Assembly: GCA_018398765.1 (NCBI GenBank)
Contig: JAHBMJ010000811.1
Location: 1-39,647, forward strand
Reading direction: 5' to 3'
Source of the DNA: Chromera velia
Taxonomy: Eukaryota > Sar > Chromeraceae
Length of the DNA stretch: 39,647 nucleotides
Below are positions 20,678 to 31,399 of the stretch, in pieces; position 1 is the first letter of the stretch, and each line of letters starts with the position of its first letter. A program made the translations under genes and the position numbers. The notes below the pieces were generated by a model. It searched no databases. It was not told where the DNA came from and saw only the letters and a list, made by a program, of their open reading frames with translations.

Positions 20678-23404
20678 CGTGCGTGCGTGCGTGCCTGTGT
20701 ATATGTGTGTATGTGTGTGTGCGTGTGTGCCGTTCTGCTTTCGGAACAGTCCACCGGTCCCAAAAGTGAAAAAAGCAAGAAAGATCTTTCCCAACAGAAG
20801 TAAGGACTGCGAGTAGGAATGGACGAACAAGATGACTTCAGAAGGTGACAAGCGGACACAATGCAAAGGATGGTAGAAGGGCAAGAGAGATGCGCCAAAA
20901 GAATGACCAGACTCCCCAAAAGTTCTCTCGTGGCTTCTCTTTCGAATGGCGATCCAAATCCAGCTCTCCTCTTTGCGTCTCTCTCTTTGTTGGAAGCACT
21001 GGTACTTCGGTGTGCGAGGGTCTCCTCTCCCTGTCCCACTCAATCCATTTTTTGGTTCATGTTCCCTCAGTCTGGCTGCTTCGCTCCCTGTCTCGTCTTC
21101 TCATTTCAATCTTGTTTTGCTTTCATTCCGGTTCCTTTCGCTTCAAAGAGAGGGCCCTTTGCGTGTTGTGACTGATCTTCACAGAGAGACATAGCAAGAG
21201 GAAGGTCACCCTTCATCGACGATATCGGAGCCAACAAGGAGAAAGTCAAAGGTCCGTACGGAAAGGAAGTTATGGAAGAAAAGGAAGTCGACACATGCAT
21301 TCGTAATGCGAGACCTCGCCCACTTTCGGCTCTGCACATGCGGTCACTCGCATCCGCCCCAGCTCTCAAAACATACCCGACCTTTCTCGTCGTATTTCTC
21401 CACTCATTTTCACTCGATTGATTGAGGCCTTCTCCCTTGCTCTCCTGCTCTTTCCTGAGGTTTGATGGTAACAGTGCCTTTCTGTTGCTGTCACTCTCTT
21501 TTTCTGTCCCTTCGTGCTTGCCTGCACTTGTCTCTGTATGTCTCTTTGCGTGTCTGCCCCTCTGCCATCTCTTTCTGGTGGATGCAGAACATATGAAGGC
21601 AAGATACGGGTTGGATGACCAAGGTCTGTCTGTCTGTCTGAATGTGAGCTTGTTCCATTGTGCAGCCTCTTTGTGGGCGGCTTTTCCGCCCTGAATTTTG
21701 TTTCTTTGATTCAGTTGGAGACGCTCTCTTGAGGTCAAATCACGCACCTATGTGTCATAGAGGATAATTGGAACAAACTCCTTTTGGTCGACCATCATTC
21801 GTGCATGTTTACCCTCCCCTTACCTCATGCTCTTTATGGGACTTGTCGCCTCAAAGAAGAACGGAGGGACGGATTCACCCTCTGCAAAAAGAAAGAAAGA
21901 AAGAAAGGCGCTATTCCTCTCAGCAGTAGAAGCAAGGAGCGAGCCACACATCCTCCCCTCATGCGTGTCCATCTGCAGGAAGAAAGCAACACGGGTACAC
22001 GAGAGGGTTTGCAGAGGCTCACCTGAAGAGGCTGGAGAAGGGAGGCTTCGGCAACACTCTGGCACATGACACTCAATCAATAGCTGGCTGCTCTGACAGG
22101 TCCGCTCTCTCTTTCTCTCTCGCACGCACACGAACACACTACCCACACTCATACTCACACAGATGCAGCACAGACACACAGCATGACTGATTCACAAGAA
22201 GAGTTTCAGATCCGAGGAGGGAAAAAGAGCAGCAGATGGAAAGCAAGTCGGTTGCGAAAGCAACGAATCAACCCAGAATGACAGCAAGCTGAGAACAAAG
22301 ACGCTGAGAAGAAGAAGGAGAAGAAGAAGAAGGAGGAGGCGAAGAAAACTGCTCTCCTTCTCCTTTCATCTTTCACTCCATCTTTTCCTTTGCAGTCTTT
22401 TCTTCGTTCCCCCTTTTTCTTCGTGACTGTCGGAGCAGAAGAGTGTTGCTCATGTAGACCAGGCCGAACCTCTTCTTTTACTTTTATGGTCGGTTCAGCC
22501 CATTTCAAGTCCCTGTCCATTCACAGCTGTGTTTTTGTTTGCATCAATCGCTGCTTGCGTGCTTGAGAGCAGATATCTGTGGAAGGAGAACGCCTACCAA
22601 ATAGAGGTGCTCATGGTCCTCCCCCATTTCATTTCATCACCAAGGTCCGGGGGCGGGAGCATGCGCGTCTCTCTGTCTGTCTGAGTGAGTGCCGGTTCGG
22701 GCGGTCCGGGACTGTTGACAGCCTAGGGAGGGATCCCCTGGCATGTTGAACTGAACGCCTCTGTCATGAGCTTAAGAACTGCGAGAAGACAATAAATAGA
22801 CTTTTGCCTTTCTCTGTTGTTTGAGCGAGCAAAAACAAAACGGCCTTCTTCCCCTCCGGTCGGAATGTGATCGTCCTTTGTGGGATCTGAGCATCCATCA
22901 CTTCGGGGCATCGTTGCTGTTCAGTAATGAATGTGCAGAAGCAACGCTCACAGGTGTTCTATAGGCTCAGCGTGGGTTGTCTGTGCGTGCCCTTTGCGTT
23001 GTCTTGCGTACTTCCTTGCCTGCCTGCAGGGATATCGACCTGACAGTAAAGAATAAACACATCTCTGTATTTGCAGCAGGAGAGGAGGTAAGCAGACAGG
23101 CAGAAGAAAGCTAGAGGCTTGACTACACTGAAATTGAAACAGCTGGAACGGGGGCAGATTTATGGTTTGCGCTCCCTCTCTTTTTTTGTCTTTTGGACCC
23201 TCTAGCAGTCCATCAACTCATCTGATGTCTCGTTCGTTCAATTTCTCTCTTCCTTTTCTGCCTCCTTGTATGGATGGGTGTGTGTGGTCTTTTCTCCTGC
23301 TTGATATGTTCTGTCAGTAGAGAGAGATAGGGTGAAACAATCTGTTTTTGTTCCTTGTGGAGGCCTTTCAAACGAAGGTGGGTTCTTCTTCCCCTCTGAG
23401 TGTG

Positions 23405-23455
<51 letters not shown>

Positions 23456-24371
23456 TGTGTGCTTGTGTGTGTGCTTGTGCGTGAGTGTGTGTGTGTGTGT
23501 GTGTGTGTTTGCAGATTCTAGAGGGCCCTCTCTACTCTGAAGTCCGACCGGATTCTGTCATCTGGGCACTCAATGAGGCCGTCAGTTTTTTTTTTTTTAT
23601 GGCCTGCTTCTCTTTCTTTAATTCTTGAAGTCGTTCGGTTCAACTAGCAGCGGGGTGATCGTTTCCTTTCCTTTCTTCTCGAATCCTTCTGTATGTCTGC
23701 CCGCCCGTCTTTCACGAAATTCTTTGCTTCTTACCCAATGCACGAGTTCCCTCAAAACTTTTGTCAGCACTTTTCTTTGAAGGTGTGTGTGAAGTGATGC
23801 TGTGATGGTCAGTAGAAGTAAGCTCGAAGGTGAATGGAATTGGGCGTCTGCCTGAAGCCCTTTGTCGCCTCCAACGTGCCGACTTTAGAAAGCATGCAGC
23901 CGTGAGAGAGGCGCCTCGGCCGGTGTGAACAGAAGCAGAATCGGATTCTCGGCTCTCCTCTGCATGTGCTCTTCCGATCAGGACACAGGAAGAAAGGCAG
24001 TCAAAGGAGAGAACCCTAATTCTGTGTCCTCGTTGCAGGCTTCTGCCGTCACAGGACAGGCAGGGAAGCTCCGGCTTCTTCAAACCTCAGCATCTTCTCG
24101 GGGGACTGCGACTGAGGGTCGCGCGGTTGTGTTTGGAGAGGACGTGGCGGTGGAGGGGACCGATGTCCCTCAACAGAGCGATGAGGTTGCGTCGTTGCGG
24201 GCTTGGGAGCTCTCGGAGGTTGTGAGAGAATTTCGGGACAGAATGAAAGACAGGGACCAGGTGCGAAACGCCGTGGAGCTGATGAGGGATTGGGAGAACG
24301 TGCCTGGTCTTCAGATGACGATTGAGAAGAGAGAACCTGCATTGTGGGGTGCCTTTCTCAAGAATGAGTGA
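18494..24371 (+). CDS. CS-domain (p23/NudC-like) protein with plastid-type leader, 11 exons
   Basis: Exons: 18494-19021, 19442-19524, 20010-20073, 20471-20551, 21185-21251, 21588-21623, 21979-22099, 22573-22644, 23030-23087, 23515-23580, 24039-24371. They join without a stop into 502 residues. Residues 1-20 are a signal peptide and Phe21 is followed by a basic, Ser/Thr-containing transit-like stretch, as in complex-plastid targeting. Residues about 121-215 ([12 protein letters not shown]...) faintly resemble an FKBP-type domain without clear active-site residues. Residues about 328-392 are a CS domain, with [17 protein letters not shown], then [13 protein letters not shown] and the hallmark [21 protein letters not shown] domains act as chaperones or co-chaperones. 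A charged C-terminal region ends KNE. An in-frame upstream ATG-less extension to 18452 exists, but ATG 18494 gives the best leader. A role in plastid protein folding is inferred. The exact boundaries of the first and eighth introns are the least certain. Confidence 0.8.
19150..19243 (+). repeat. (TTTC)n microsatellite in intron 1
   Basis: About 90 bases of TTTC repeats with one interruption, on the sense strand of intron 1. A shorter (TG)n tract (about 19406-19424) directly precedes the GCAG acceptor at 19438-19441. Confidence 0.9.
20139..20222 (+). repeat. (GACA)n/(GATA)n microsatellite in intron 3
   Basis: Tandem GACA units with a few GATA variants immediately after exon 3. It is the main purine-rich sense-strand tract among the introns of this gene. 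Confidence 0.9.
20638..20735 (+). repeat. (GT)n/(GC)n tract in intron 4
   Basis: (GT)n followed by GCGCGCG and degenerate GTGC/GTAT units. This alternating purine-pyrimidine DNA is of a kind able to adopt Z-form. Confidence 0.85.
23410..23512 (+). repeat. (CT)n-(GT)n compound microsatellite in intron 9
   Basis: A (CT)n run switches directly to (GT)n with TTGT interruptions and ends at the TTTGCAG acceptor of exon 10. The repeat therefore serves as the polypyrimidine-side context of the splice site. Confidence 0.9.
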
Positions 24372-24573
24372 AGTGTTTGAACTCACTTGCATGCATGGGC
24401 TAGGTTGAAGGCCAGATTGAGAATGCTGCGGGAAATTGCCGGGAATTAAGGAGTTGTCTAGGGAGAAGCTCTAGGAGAAGCTAGTTAAATCTGGATGGAG
24501 AATGTATAGTGAAATAATCTAGGAAATAATACATAGGAAATAATACACTGAACGTCCGAAACGTATATTAAAA

Positions 24574-26153
24574 TTGAATGATGAAATCTACAGTTATAAT
24601 TATCATCTAGTATTATCTTTAATAGAGAGTATTGGTTATGCTGATGACCTTGTGTTGTTTGCCCACAGCGCCGCAGACCTGCAAGAGAGACTCCGGCGCC
24701 TCGAGGTATACTGCAATAAACACGGACTCACGGTAAACTTGAAGAAAACAAAGATCCTTCGTCTATTCTCCCCTGATCTTCTCATTGATCCCGCTTCCCC
24801 TTTTATTTTTAATGGAAGGCCGGTTGAGCATGTTGATAAATACAAATACTTCGGCAACTTGATCTTTGAGGGGGGGGATCTATCTAAAACTGTGAAAGCA
24901 AGAATTGAATCGGCAGAAAAGGCATTGGGCTGTGTGTTTGGAACTCTTTCTTCAATTGGTTTCGTTTCTTCTTTTTCTCGAATTTAACTGTTCAAAGCTC
25001 TTTGGGTGCCCGTTGCAATGTTTAGTCTTGAAGCCCTTCCTCTCAGGCAGTCAGATGTTCAATGCCTCGATGCATTGCAACTTCGTTTTATTCGCTGGTC
25101 ATTTGGTTTGTCCTATAGCTCTTTTGTCTCGCCTTCTCTTCATTCCTTTGGTTTAGAACCCTTTGGCTGTCTGCTTGCAAAACAGGTAGCCAGCTTCTTT
25201 TATAGTCTTTCAAATCTATAGAACGCGACTTGCCTACGGCTGTATAGGGGGCGTGCATTACTGGTTCTAGTGCCCCCTTTGTGTCCTCCACCAAACGTCT
25301 GGCTATACCCTTTGACAATTCTCTCCTGGAAGACACGAATGAGCCACGCCAAGAAAAACAAAAAAAAAGGGGGGAAATATAAATGGAAAGAGACGTGTCG
25401 CAAGATCCAGACGAACCAATGGCTTGGGGAATGGGCTAGAACTTGAAGGCAGGAAGGCAGCAGGAATAGAGACAGAATCTTCCATCCCTGTGCTGCCCTC
25501 ACTGATTTTTAAAGAGAGAACCCTTCCAGACAGAGGCTTTCCATGCTCCTCCTAGCAGAAAGGAAATGGCAGTCACGTCCGTCAGATACAGGAAACGATC
25601 TGCATATACGTACGCTGTCTCCTTGTCTTCTTAAATCCTCTGCGAACATCCGTCCTCTCCTGAGAGCGATGACGGGTGGTTATGTGCAGCGGAGGGAGCT
25701 AGAGAAGACCTGCTTGGCTTGCTCTGGCAGAAAAGTTTGTAATGAGATCCACTTGCTCACGGAATGTGTGGACATAGAGAGGGAAAGACAGAAGCTTAAC
25801 AAAATCATCAGCAGAATAAAGGAGCACGGCGCGCCCATTGAGAAACAGGTGGAAATTACGCAATGAGTGGCTGCCTCTGCTGGTAGAGGAGTGGGAGAGA
25901 ATCAAAAGAAAGCCCGAGAAATGATCGCTCTTATTTTGTCGTTCCAGCCTCTGGCGGGCATGAGGGCGGTTGAGGAGTGTAGAGCCAAATTAGAGAGAGT
26001 TCGTGTTGATATGTGTTAAAGGATCAATACGCTAGGTCAACAAACCAACATTGCATGTCATGCCCCGTGGTTAGCCAGAGCCTAAGTAGTGGCTCACCGG
26101 CTTTAACTTGAACCACTTCAATTCAATTCAATTCAATTCAATTCAATTCATCT
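24574..26153 (+). mobile_element. 5'-truncated LINE with RT YADD and Cys/His tail
   Basis: 24574-24986 encodes the RT palm of a non-LTR retrotransposon: IGYADDLVLFAHSAADLQ (catalytic YADD), then GLTVNLKKTKIL and YKYFGNLIFEGG. After a frameshift, 25000-25221 encodes the thumb region (LFKALWVPVAMFSLEALPL, LQLRFIRWSFGL). 25543-25866 encodes the C-terminal CLAC...EIHLLTEC tail. The 3' UTR ends with GGCTCACCGGCTTTAAC and an (ATTCA)n tail at 26117-26150. Several frameshifts and stops mean it is inactive. It lies 200 bp downstream of the CS-domain gene on the same strand. Confidence 0.85.
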
Positions 26154-26296
26154 TTAAGACTATTTTTCAAGTTAGTACCGAATTATTCAAATTTTCTTTA
26201 TTTTTTACAACTTTATTTCTAGCTTTATTTTTTATAATAATGTAATTTTTTTACTATAAGGATCAAGACTGAGGGTTTAATAATAATCCTTTTTTT

Positions 26297-26365
26297 GATG
26301 ATGATGATGTATGAGGTTAAAGCCGGTGAGCCATATAGACTCTGGCCAACTTAGTATTTCGTGCA
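26297..26365 (-). mobile_element. Opposing LINE 3' end, (ATC)n-tailed
   Basis: Read on the minus strand this is GGCCAGAGTCTATATGGCTC, then ACCGGCTTTAACCTCAT, then CATCATCATC. It is the same 3' UTR terminus as at 8690-8725 and 26075-26110 but with an ATC tail. It faces the 24574-26153 copy tail-to-tail, with about 145 bases between the tails. Confidence 0.65.
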
Positions 26366-26852
26366 TAGATCTAGGCATAGATTCGATCCCTCGACCTAGG
26401 CCCCACTAGGGCATTTGCATGGATCGATTGATAACTATCATCGACTCATAGCTTGATCGAGATGGCAATCAAGCGTTTTTAAATTATCACTAGAATTATT
26501 AATATGATTTAATAGCTAGTTTAATAGAATTTAATACAAAATTTAGTGCCAAATTAATGGTTATAGGCGTCGGCTAAAGAAAAACAAAAAAGTAAGCAAT
26601 ATCGGAGGAAATCTTTAAAAAAAAAAAAACTTTAATTTCAACCCTAAACGACACCTATAACAACAATTGTGCAACACACTTGCATGAATAACGGTTTTGA
26701 GAGTCTGCAATGACTCTGCATGCAATATCTAGTGCAATGTGATGCAAAAACCCTGTAAATAAAAAAAATACACCTCATGCAAACGCCTGCTGTGCTACAT
26801 GCTCTTCGGGACGCATGAGTCTGCGAAGCGATGCCGAGGCTTTCATATTAAG
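26366..26852. other. AT-rich spacer between LINE remains and the kinase-like gene
   Basis: No coding signal. It contains A tracts near 26613-26630 and 26761-26770. The 3' end and polyadenylation region of the minus-strand gene must lie here; TTTATT occurs at about 26757-26762 (AATAAA on the minus strand). Confidence 0.4.
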
Positions 26853-28886
26853 TTAAGCACCCCCGCCGAGCATCCCCCCTGCTCCCTTTCCCATGTCGTC
26901 TGATCCGTCCTCCATCCCCTCCTTCAAGTTTTCTAACCGGATCTGCTCCTGTCGTTTTTTATCGGGGGTGACGAGCTTGACTAGCTCCGTTGCCGACTTG
27001 CCCTGCAACAGTTGTTTGACGAACTCCCGCCCCTCTGGCGACTGCCCCGCCAATTCACCCAGTTGCATACCGATTCCAGGGAGGGACAGGACGGACTGCT
27101 GAATGGCGGCAAGCTGAGACGGCGATGGTCGAACGCCTGACTGCAACATCCCCTCCATCTGTCGGAGGGCTCTGCTCGCCTCCTCTGCTAACCGTACTTT
27201 TGCAGCTGGTGTTGCCGGCCCCTCTCCTTTCCCCTCCCCCTTCTCCCTGTCCTTCATGGACTTATAAAGCTGATCTCTTTCGAAGCCCTGCAGGTCTGCA
27301 GGGGTCGCATGCGGATTCAAAGCGAGCGTCGGCAAGCGCATGCTCTTCAATGTGAGTGTTTTTCGAGGTGCATCGTCGGGGGTATCGACAACAACGGATG
27401 AGTCAGTAGACTCGCTTTTCTTCTTCGTGTCTTCGGAAGCGGCAGGCATCCCGGCCGAGTCTAGCACTGCAGCAACAGAAGATGCTGCAGCCTCCTTCAT
27501 GGACTTTTCCTTTTCTTCCTTCCCTTGCTCGTCCTCTGTACTTTCCTTCTTTGCCTTCGCAGGCCTTACAAAAGGATCTGTCACCCCTGGCAGACCCTCC
27601 TTTGCAATGCCTCTCTTCTCTTGTGCAACCGACTCATAATATTTCTTTGAATCCTCTTGCACTGCTTCCATTACCTTGCTCAGCGCACGAAGTTTCTTCA
27701 TCTCCTTTTCCGGTTTCTCCCCCTTATCCACTGCATCCAACTCTTTCTTCTTCATTCTTTCCATCCGCAGGTCAACTACACTCCTTCCATTCTCTGCAAG
27801 TGCAGCCAATTCTTTTGCAGGTTCCAGAAGGTCTAGGCGGGCCTCTAACATCTGCAGAAGGAAGTCGAGAGCGACAACCATGTCCATGGGATGGTCATAT
27901 CGGTCTGCAGGATTGGCTGCGAGGGATTTATGGAAGAAGTCGAAGAACCTCAATTTAAGGGGTTCATCCAAGGCGAATATGCCTTCACTATCGGAGGGAA
28001 AAAGCAAAGTGTTCTTCCACTTTTCTGATGTCAAAACGTCAGGAAGCTCCCCCCCCTCGGTGACCGGAACGCTCTCCCACGTCATCAACCCCGTATCCAT
28101 TCCCAGCCACCCCTCCAACACATCGGTAGCGCGCAGCTGACCCCGACCCCCCAAATCGGCCTTTCGGGGCCGCCTCAATTCTTCTGCCGGAAGCATGTAT
28201 GAAAGCACATCATGAATACCCGAACCCCCCAACAACTGAACAACCAATGTGCCCAAGTTAAACACCAGCGTCCGGGGTGACAGATGCACAGTGACACCCC
28301 GTAGGGTTTTCTCGTGCTTTGAGAGCTGCTCCTTCTCCAAACCCCTACTCTTTGCAGCCCTTTCTAATTCTTCTTCATCTACAATCTCATGTTTGGCCTT
28401 CTCGATCACTGGGGGCCCTCCATCGAGACCGATTCGCATCGGCCACCAATCTGCCTTCCACCGATTGCTGAACAGAGTGCGTATGAGCTTGACAGGCCAG
28501 AACCGGTCCCCATAGAAGGGTGACCGGTCTCTCTGGGCCCTCACAGCCTCAGGAGCCTGAGGGTCCATAACTGCTGCATGGAGGAAGTGGAGCATGGCCT
28601 GCTCAGGAGAGGCCATGGAGGGATTGGAGGTGGCCGGGAGTGAGGAGTCGGCCCCGTCGGGCCAGAGGGTCCACTTCGGCATGGGGGCGTCCACCGTGTC
28701 GTCGAAGGAGGTCAGGACAACCTGAAGGAACAAGAACAGACGAAGAGAAATAGAAAAACACAATGAATGAATGTATCTACGGCCGACATGGCCTGAAGAG
28801 GAAACAAAAGAGAAAGACAGGCACACGTTGACACAGAGAAGAGCAGGGCTGAAAGGACGAAGGAGAGGGGGGAAGAGAAAGAAAAA

Positions 28887-28921
<35 letters not shown>

Positions 28922-29074
28922 GAGGAAGGAAGCGAGGAAAGAAAGACAGAAGGAAGGAAGGAAGGAAGGAAAGAAAAACAGAAGGAAGGAAGGAAAGAAA
29001 GACAGAAGGAAGGAAGGAAGGAAGGAAGGAAGGAAGCCAGGAAGAAAGGAAGAAAGGAAGAAAGGAAGAAAGAA

Positions 29075-29106
<32 letters not shown>

Positions 29107-29107
29107 A

Positions 29108-29206
<99 letters not shown>

Positions 29207-30610
29207 CCGAGTAGAGAAGAAAAACAAAAAAAAACAGACCTCCCACGTAAGTCTGCCGTCTCGAGGATCCTTATTCGGAGGCAGCTTCGTTCTCAAGTTG
29301 AACTGCAGCAGTTCTTGCATCAACCTGGACGACCGTTCGGAGATCGTACGGGAGGAGTCTGTCATGTCTTTGATCCATGTCTGGTTGGTGTGTCTCATTC
29401 TGAGCATGATCGTGTGATCTCTCAAGTCGGCAGGGAAGAAGCCCTGATTCAACAGAGACGAGACGGCACGACAGATGTCTCGTGCAATACTCGTCAGGCG
29501 ATGCAGGGCTTTGAGACGGAACAATTTGGATGGGTGGTGGAGAATCTCTTTCGAGAAGTTATTGACAAAGCTTGCAAGGGCGTGGGCGGGGATGCCCTCC
29601 ATGTGCTCTCTGCCTATCCCCCTGAACCGGAGCTCTTTATGGATCGCCCCAGATGGAGTGGTCACTATGCCGTTGAATATAGAACCGCCCAGAGCAAGTC
29701 GAGGCCAAAATCGGGATTCTATTGGGACCCGAGAATGGTCTGGATTGTCTAAATCTTCAATCGACCCATCATCGTACAAACCCCTGGCTCTCTTCATACT
29801 TCGTCTCACACTCTCCTTCGCCGTCGCCTCCAACCTTCTGTCCAATTCTTTAACGACACTGTTGTCAATCTCCATCCCTGCCTCCCATTCCTCTCGCCAC
29901 CGCGCGGCCTCATTGAACACCCCCTCCTCCCCCTCTCCCTCCATCAAATTCTCAAAGTCTTGGTGCTCTGTATTCAGCACAACCCCCCGTAAGACTGCCC
30001 GTCTCGGCGCAAAGCCGTCCATCGGGAGGCTCTCACCCTCGACCGGCACCCTCTCCACCAGGTAATGACGGATGCCGTCATCGAATGCACCTCTCATGGT
30101 GACATCCTCAACGACTCTCCAGGCAGACTGCGGACGGGGACCGTCTCCTTGCTGCCCCGCCGCCGTCTCGCTTTGTTCACCCCCCTCCTCTTCATAGAGG
30201 ACTAGAACGTCACCTAGCAGCAGACTGGAGAAGCAGCCAGTTGTCTGACGGCGCACCTCTGGTCTCTCCGGCAAGCGGGTGAGCTCGCTTTGTTGCTCTG
30301 AGGAGGCGGAGGGACCGGGACCCGGGCCCGAAGAAGAAATTCTCCTCGGCATTCGAGGAGAAATTTTGGGGGGCGTTGCGGGTGCTTCATTAACAGGGGC
30401 ATCAGTTCTCAGATCTATGCGTTCCTTTTGGGCCCCTCTCATAACAGAGACCCCAAGGCGATTCGATGCCCCGTCAACAGATGAAGGGGAGAAGTGGAGT
30501 GAACGGTGGAAAGGGAAGTTTCGTGCAGGTCCTGAGAGTTGAAACGCATACGCTGGGCCAAGAGCGAAGCACAAGGCCAGAAAGAGCACCATAGCATCAG
30601 CGAGCATCAT
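26853..30610 (-). CDS. Signal-peptide protein with degenerate protein-kinase-like domain, 2 exons
   Basis: Exon 1 is 30610-29240 (457 codons) and exon 2 is 28721-26853 (622 codons plus stop). The 518-bp phase-0 intron has donor GTCTGT and acceptor CTTCAG. Residues 1-22 are a signal peptide ending AYA, followed by FQLSGPARN, a plastid-type AxA|F junction. A kinase fold is suggested in order. RLTSIARDICRAVSSLL leads into GFFPADLRDHTIML (390-403), which aligns with G-x-x-HRDLK-x-x-N. The catalytic Asp395 is kept, but His, Arg and the metal-binding Asn (Thr400) are lost. LVFNLGTLVVQLLGG (609-623) resembles subdomain IX. FDFFHKSLAANPADRYD (716-732) resembles the C-lobe end. Large insertions separate these. 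A Lys/Glu-rich, low-complexity tail ends GGMLGGGA. A pseudokinase is my reading; catalytic activity is doubtful. Other signal-peptide kinase-like families exist in related parasites, but no specific family is assigned. Confidence 0.7.
28873..29205 (-). repeat. 330-bp (GAAA/GGAA)n tract inside the kinase-like gene intron
   Basis: GAAA and GGAA tetranucleotides on the plus strand, hence CTTT and CCTT on the sense strand, with a (GA)n end. It fills most of the intron and has no stop codon in the forward sense frames that cross it. Both flanking exons therefore appear to extend deep into it as Phe/Leu/Ser-rich frames. Confidence 0.9.
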
Positions 30611-31399
30611 GGACCTCTACAGGTAGAGGACTGCCAATGAAGAAATTCTAGAGAGACGAACACCAACAAACACACGGACGACAACCGTCTCCTTTTGTTC
30701 AGGCGTCTCCCGTCCTGTTGTTCGGCCGGACCTTCTCAATCGGAGCTCATTCGCAGCTAGACGACAAACACGGAGCCGCAACCTACCATAAAAGTGGCTA
30801 CACAAGAAGGAGGGAATGCCTATGGAATGAAGGACGAACATGATCTTGCTCGTATACGTACGCTTCTGGCATCTTCTGGCATCTTCTGGCATCTGGCTCT
30901 TCTCAGCGGCTCAAAATAAAAAAAATCAATTAATTATAACTGAGAAAAATTATACGACGGCGCGGCGCGCCGCGGGCGCGTGGACGGGCGCGCGCAATCG
31001 CGGGCCGGTACGTACGTGCGCATGCATGAGTCGATCGCGCGGCTCCGCGGCGGCGCATATATATATGCATGCATCCAATTTCCATGTACGTCTCTATACT
31101 TGTCGAACTATGTCGAACCCTACAGGCAAGGCCGGCAAGAGACAGCTAGTAATTTTCGATTCGATCACAAATGAGACAGCCGTGTCCAAAGTCGGTATCG
31201 AGTCAGTGTCTCACAGGCACACTGCTGCAATTTTGTCTGCCGAAATCCAATTTCGTGCATGACTCCGTACAGTTGTGCACATGATTTCTGTTAATTTCTA
31301 TACCGTCTCTACTGACATCGATCTGTGTAGAATTCCAGTGTAGACGGTTCAAAAATTGATAAAGCTAGTCGGTTTCCTTCGTTGTCCCTGGCGTTTAGA
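30611..31399. promoter_or_regulatory. Bidirectional intergenic region between head-to-head genes
   Basis: This 789-bp region separates the starts of the kinase-like gene (-) and the membrane-protein gene (+), so both promoters should be here. It contains three tandem copies of TTCTGGCATC (about 30863-30892). A G/C-rich block with GGCGCGCCGCGGGCGCG and CGGGCCGG lies at 30958-31060. An ATATATATGCATGCAT stretch ends near 31073. No TATA box or other defined motif could be assigned. Confidence 0.5.

Noticed and set aside
20584-21043. Minus-strand His/Thr-rich frames near the (GT)n tract
   Set aside because: They cross exon-intron structure of a well-supported plus-strand gene and consist of microsatellite sequence.
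27482-28140. Plus-strand frames opposite the kinase-like gene
   Set aside because: Shadows of the minus-strand exon 2 with biased composition and no domain.
28771-29214. Lys/Arg/Glu-rich open frame across the intron
   Set aside because: It is the translation of a GAAA/GGAA microsatellite and has no independent coding support.
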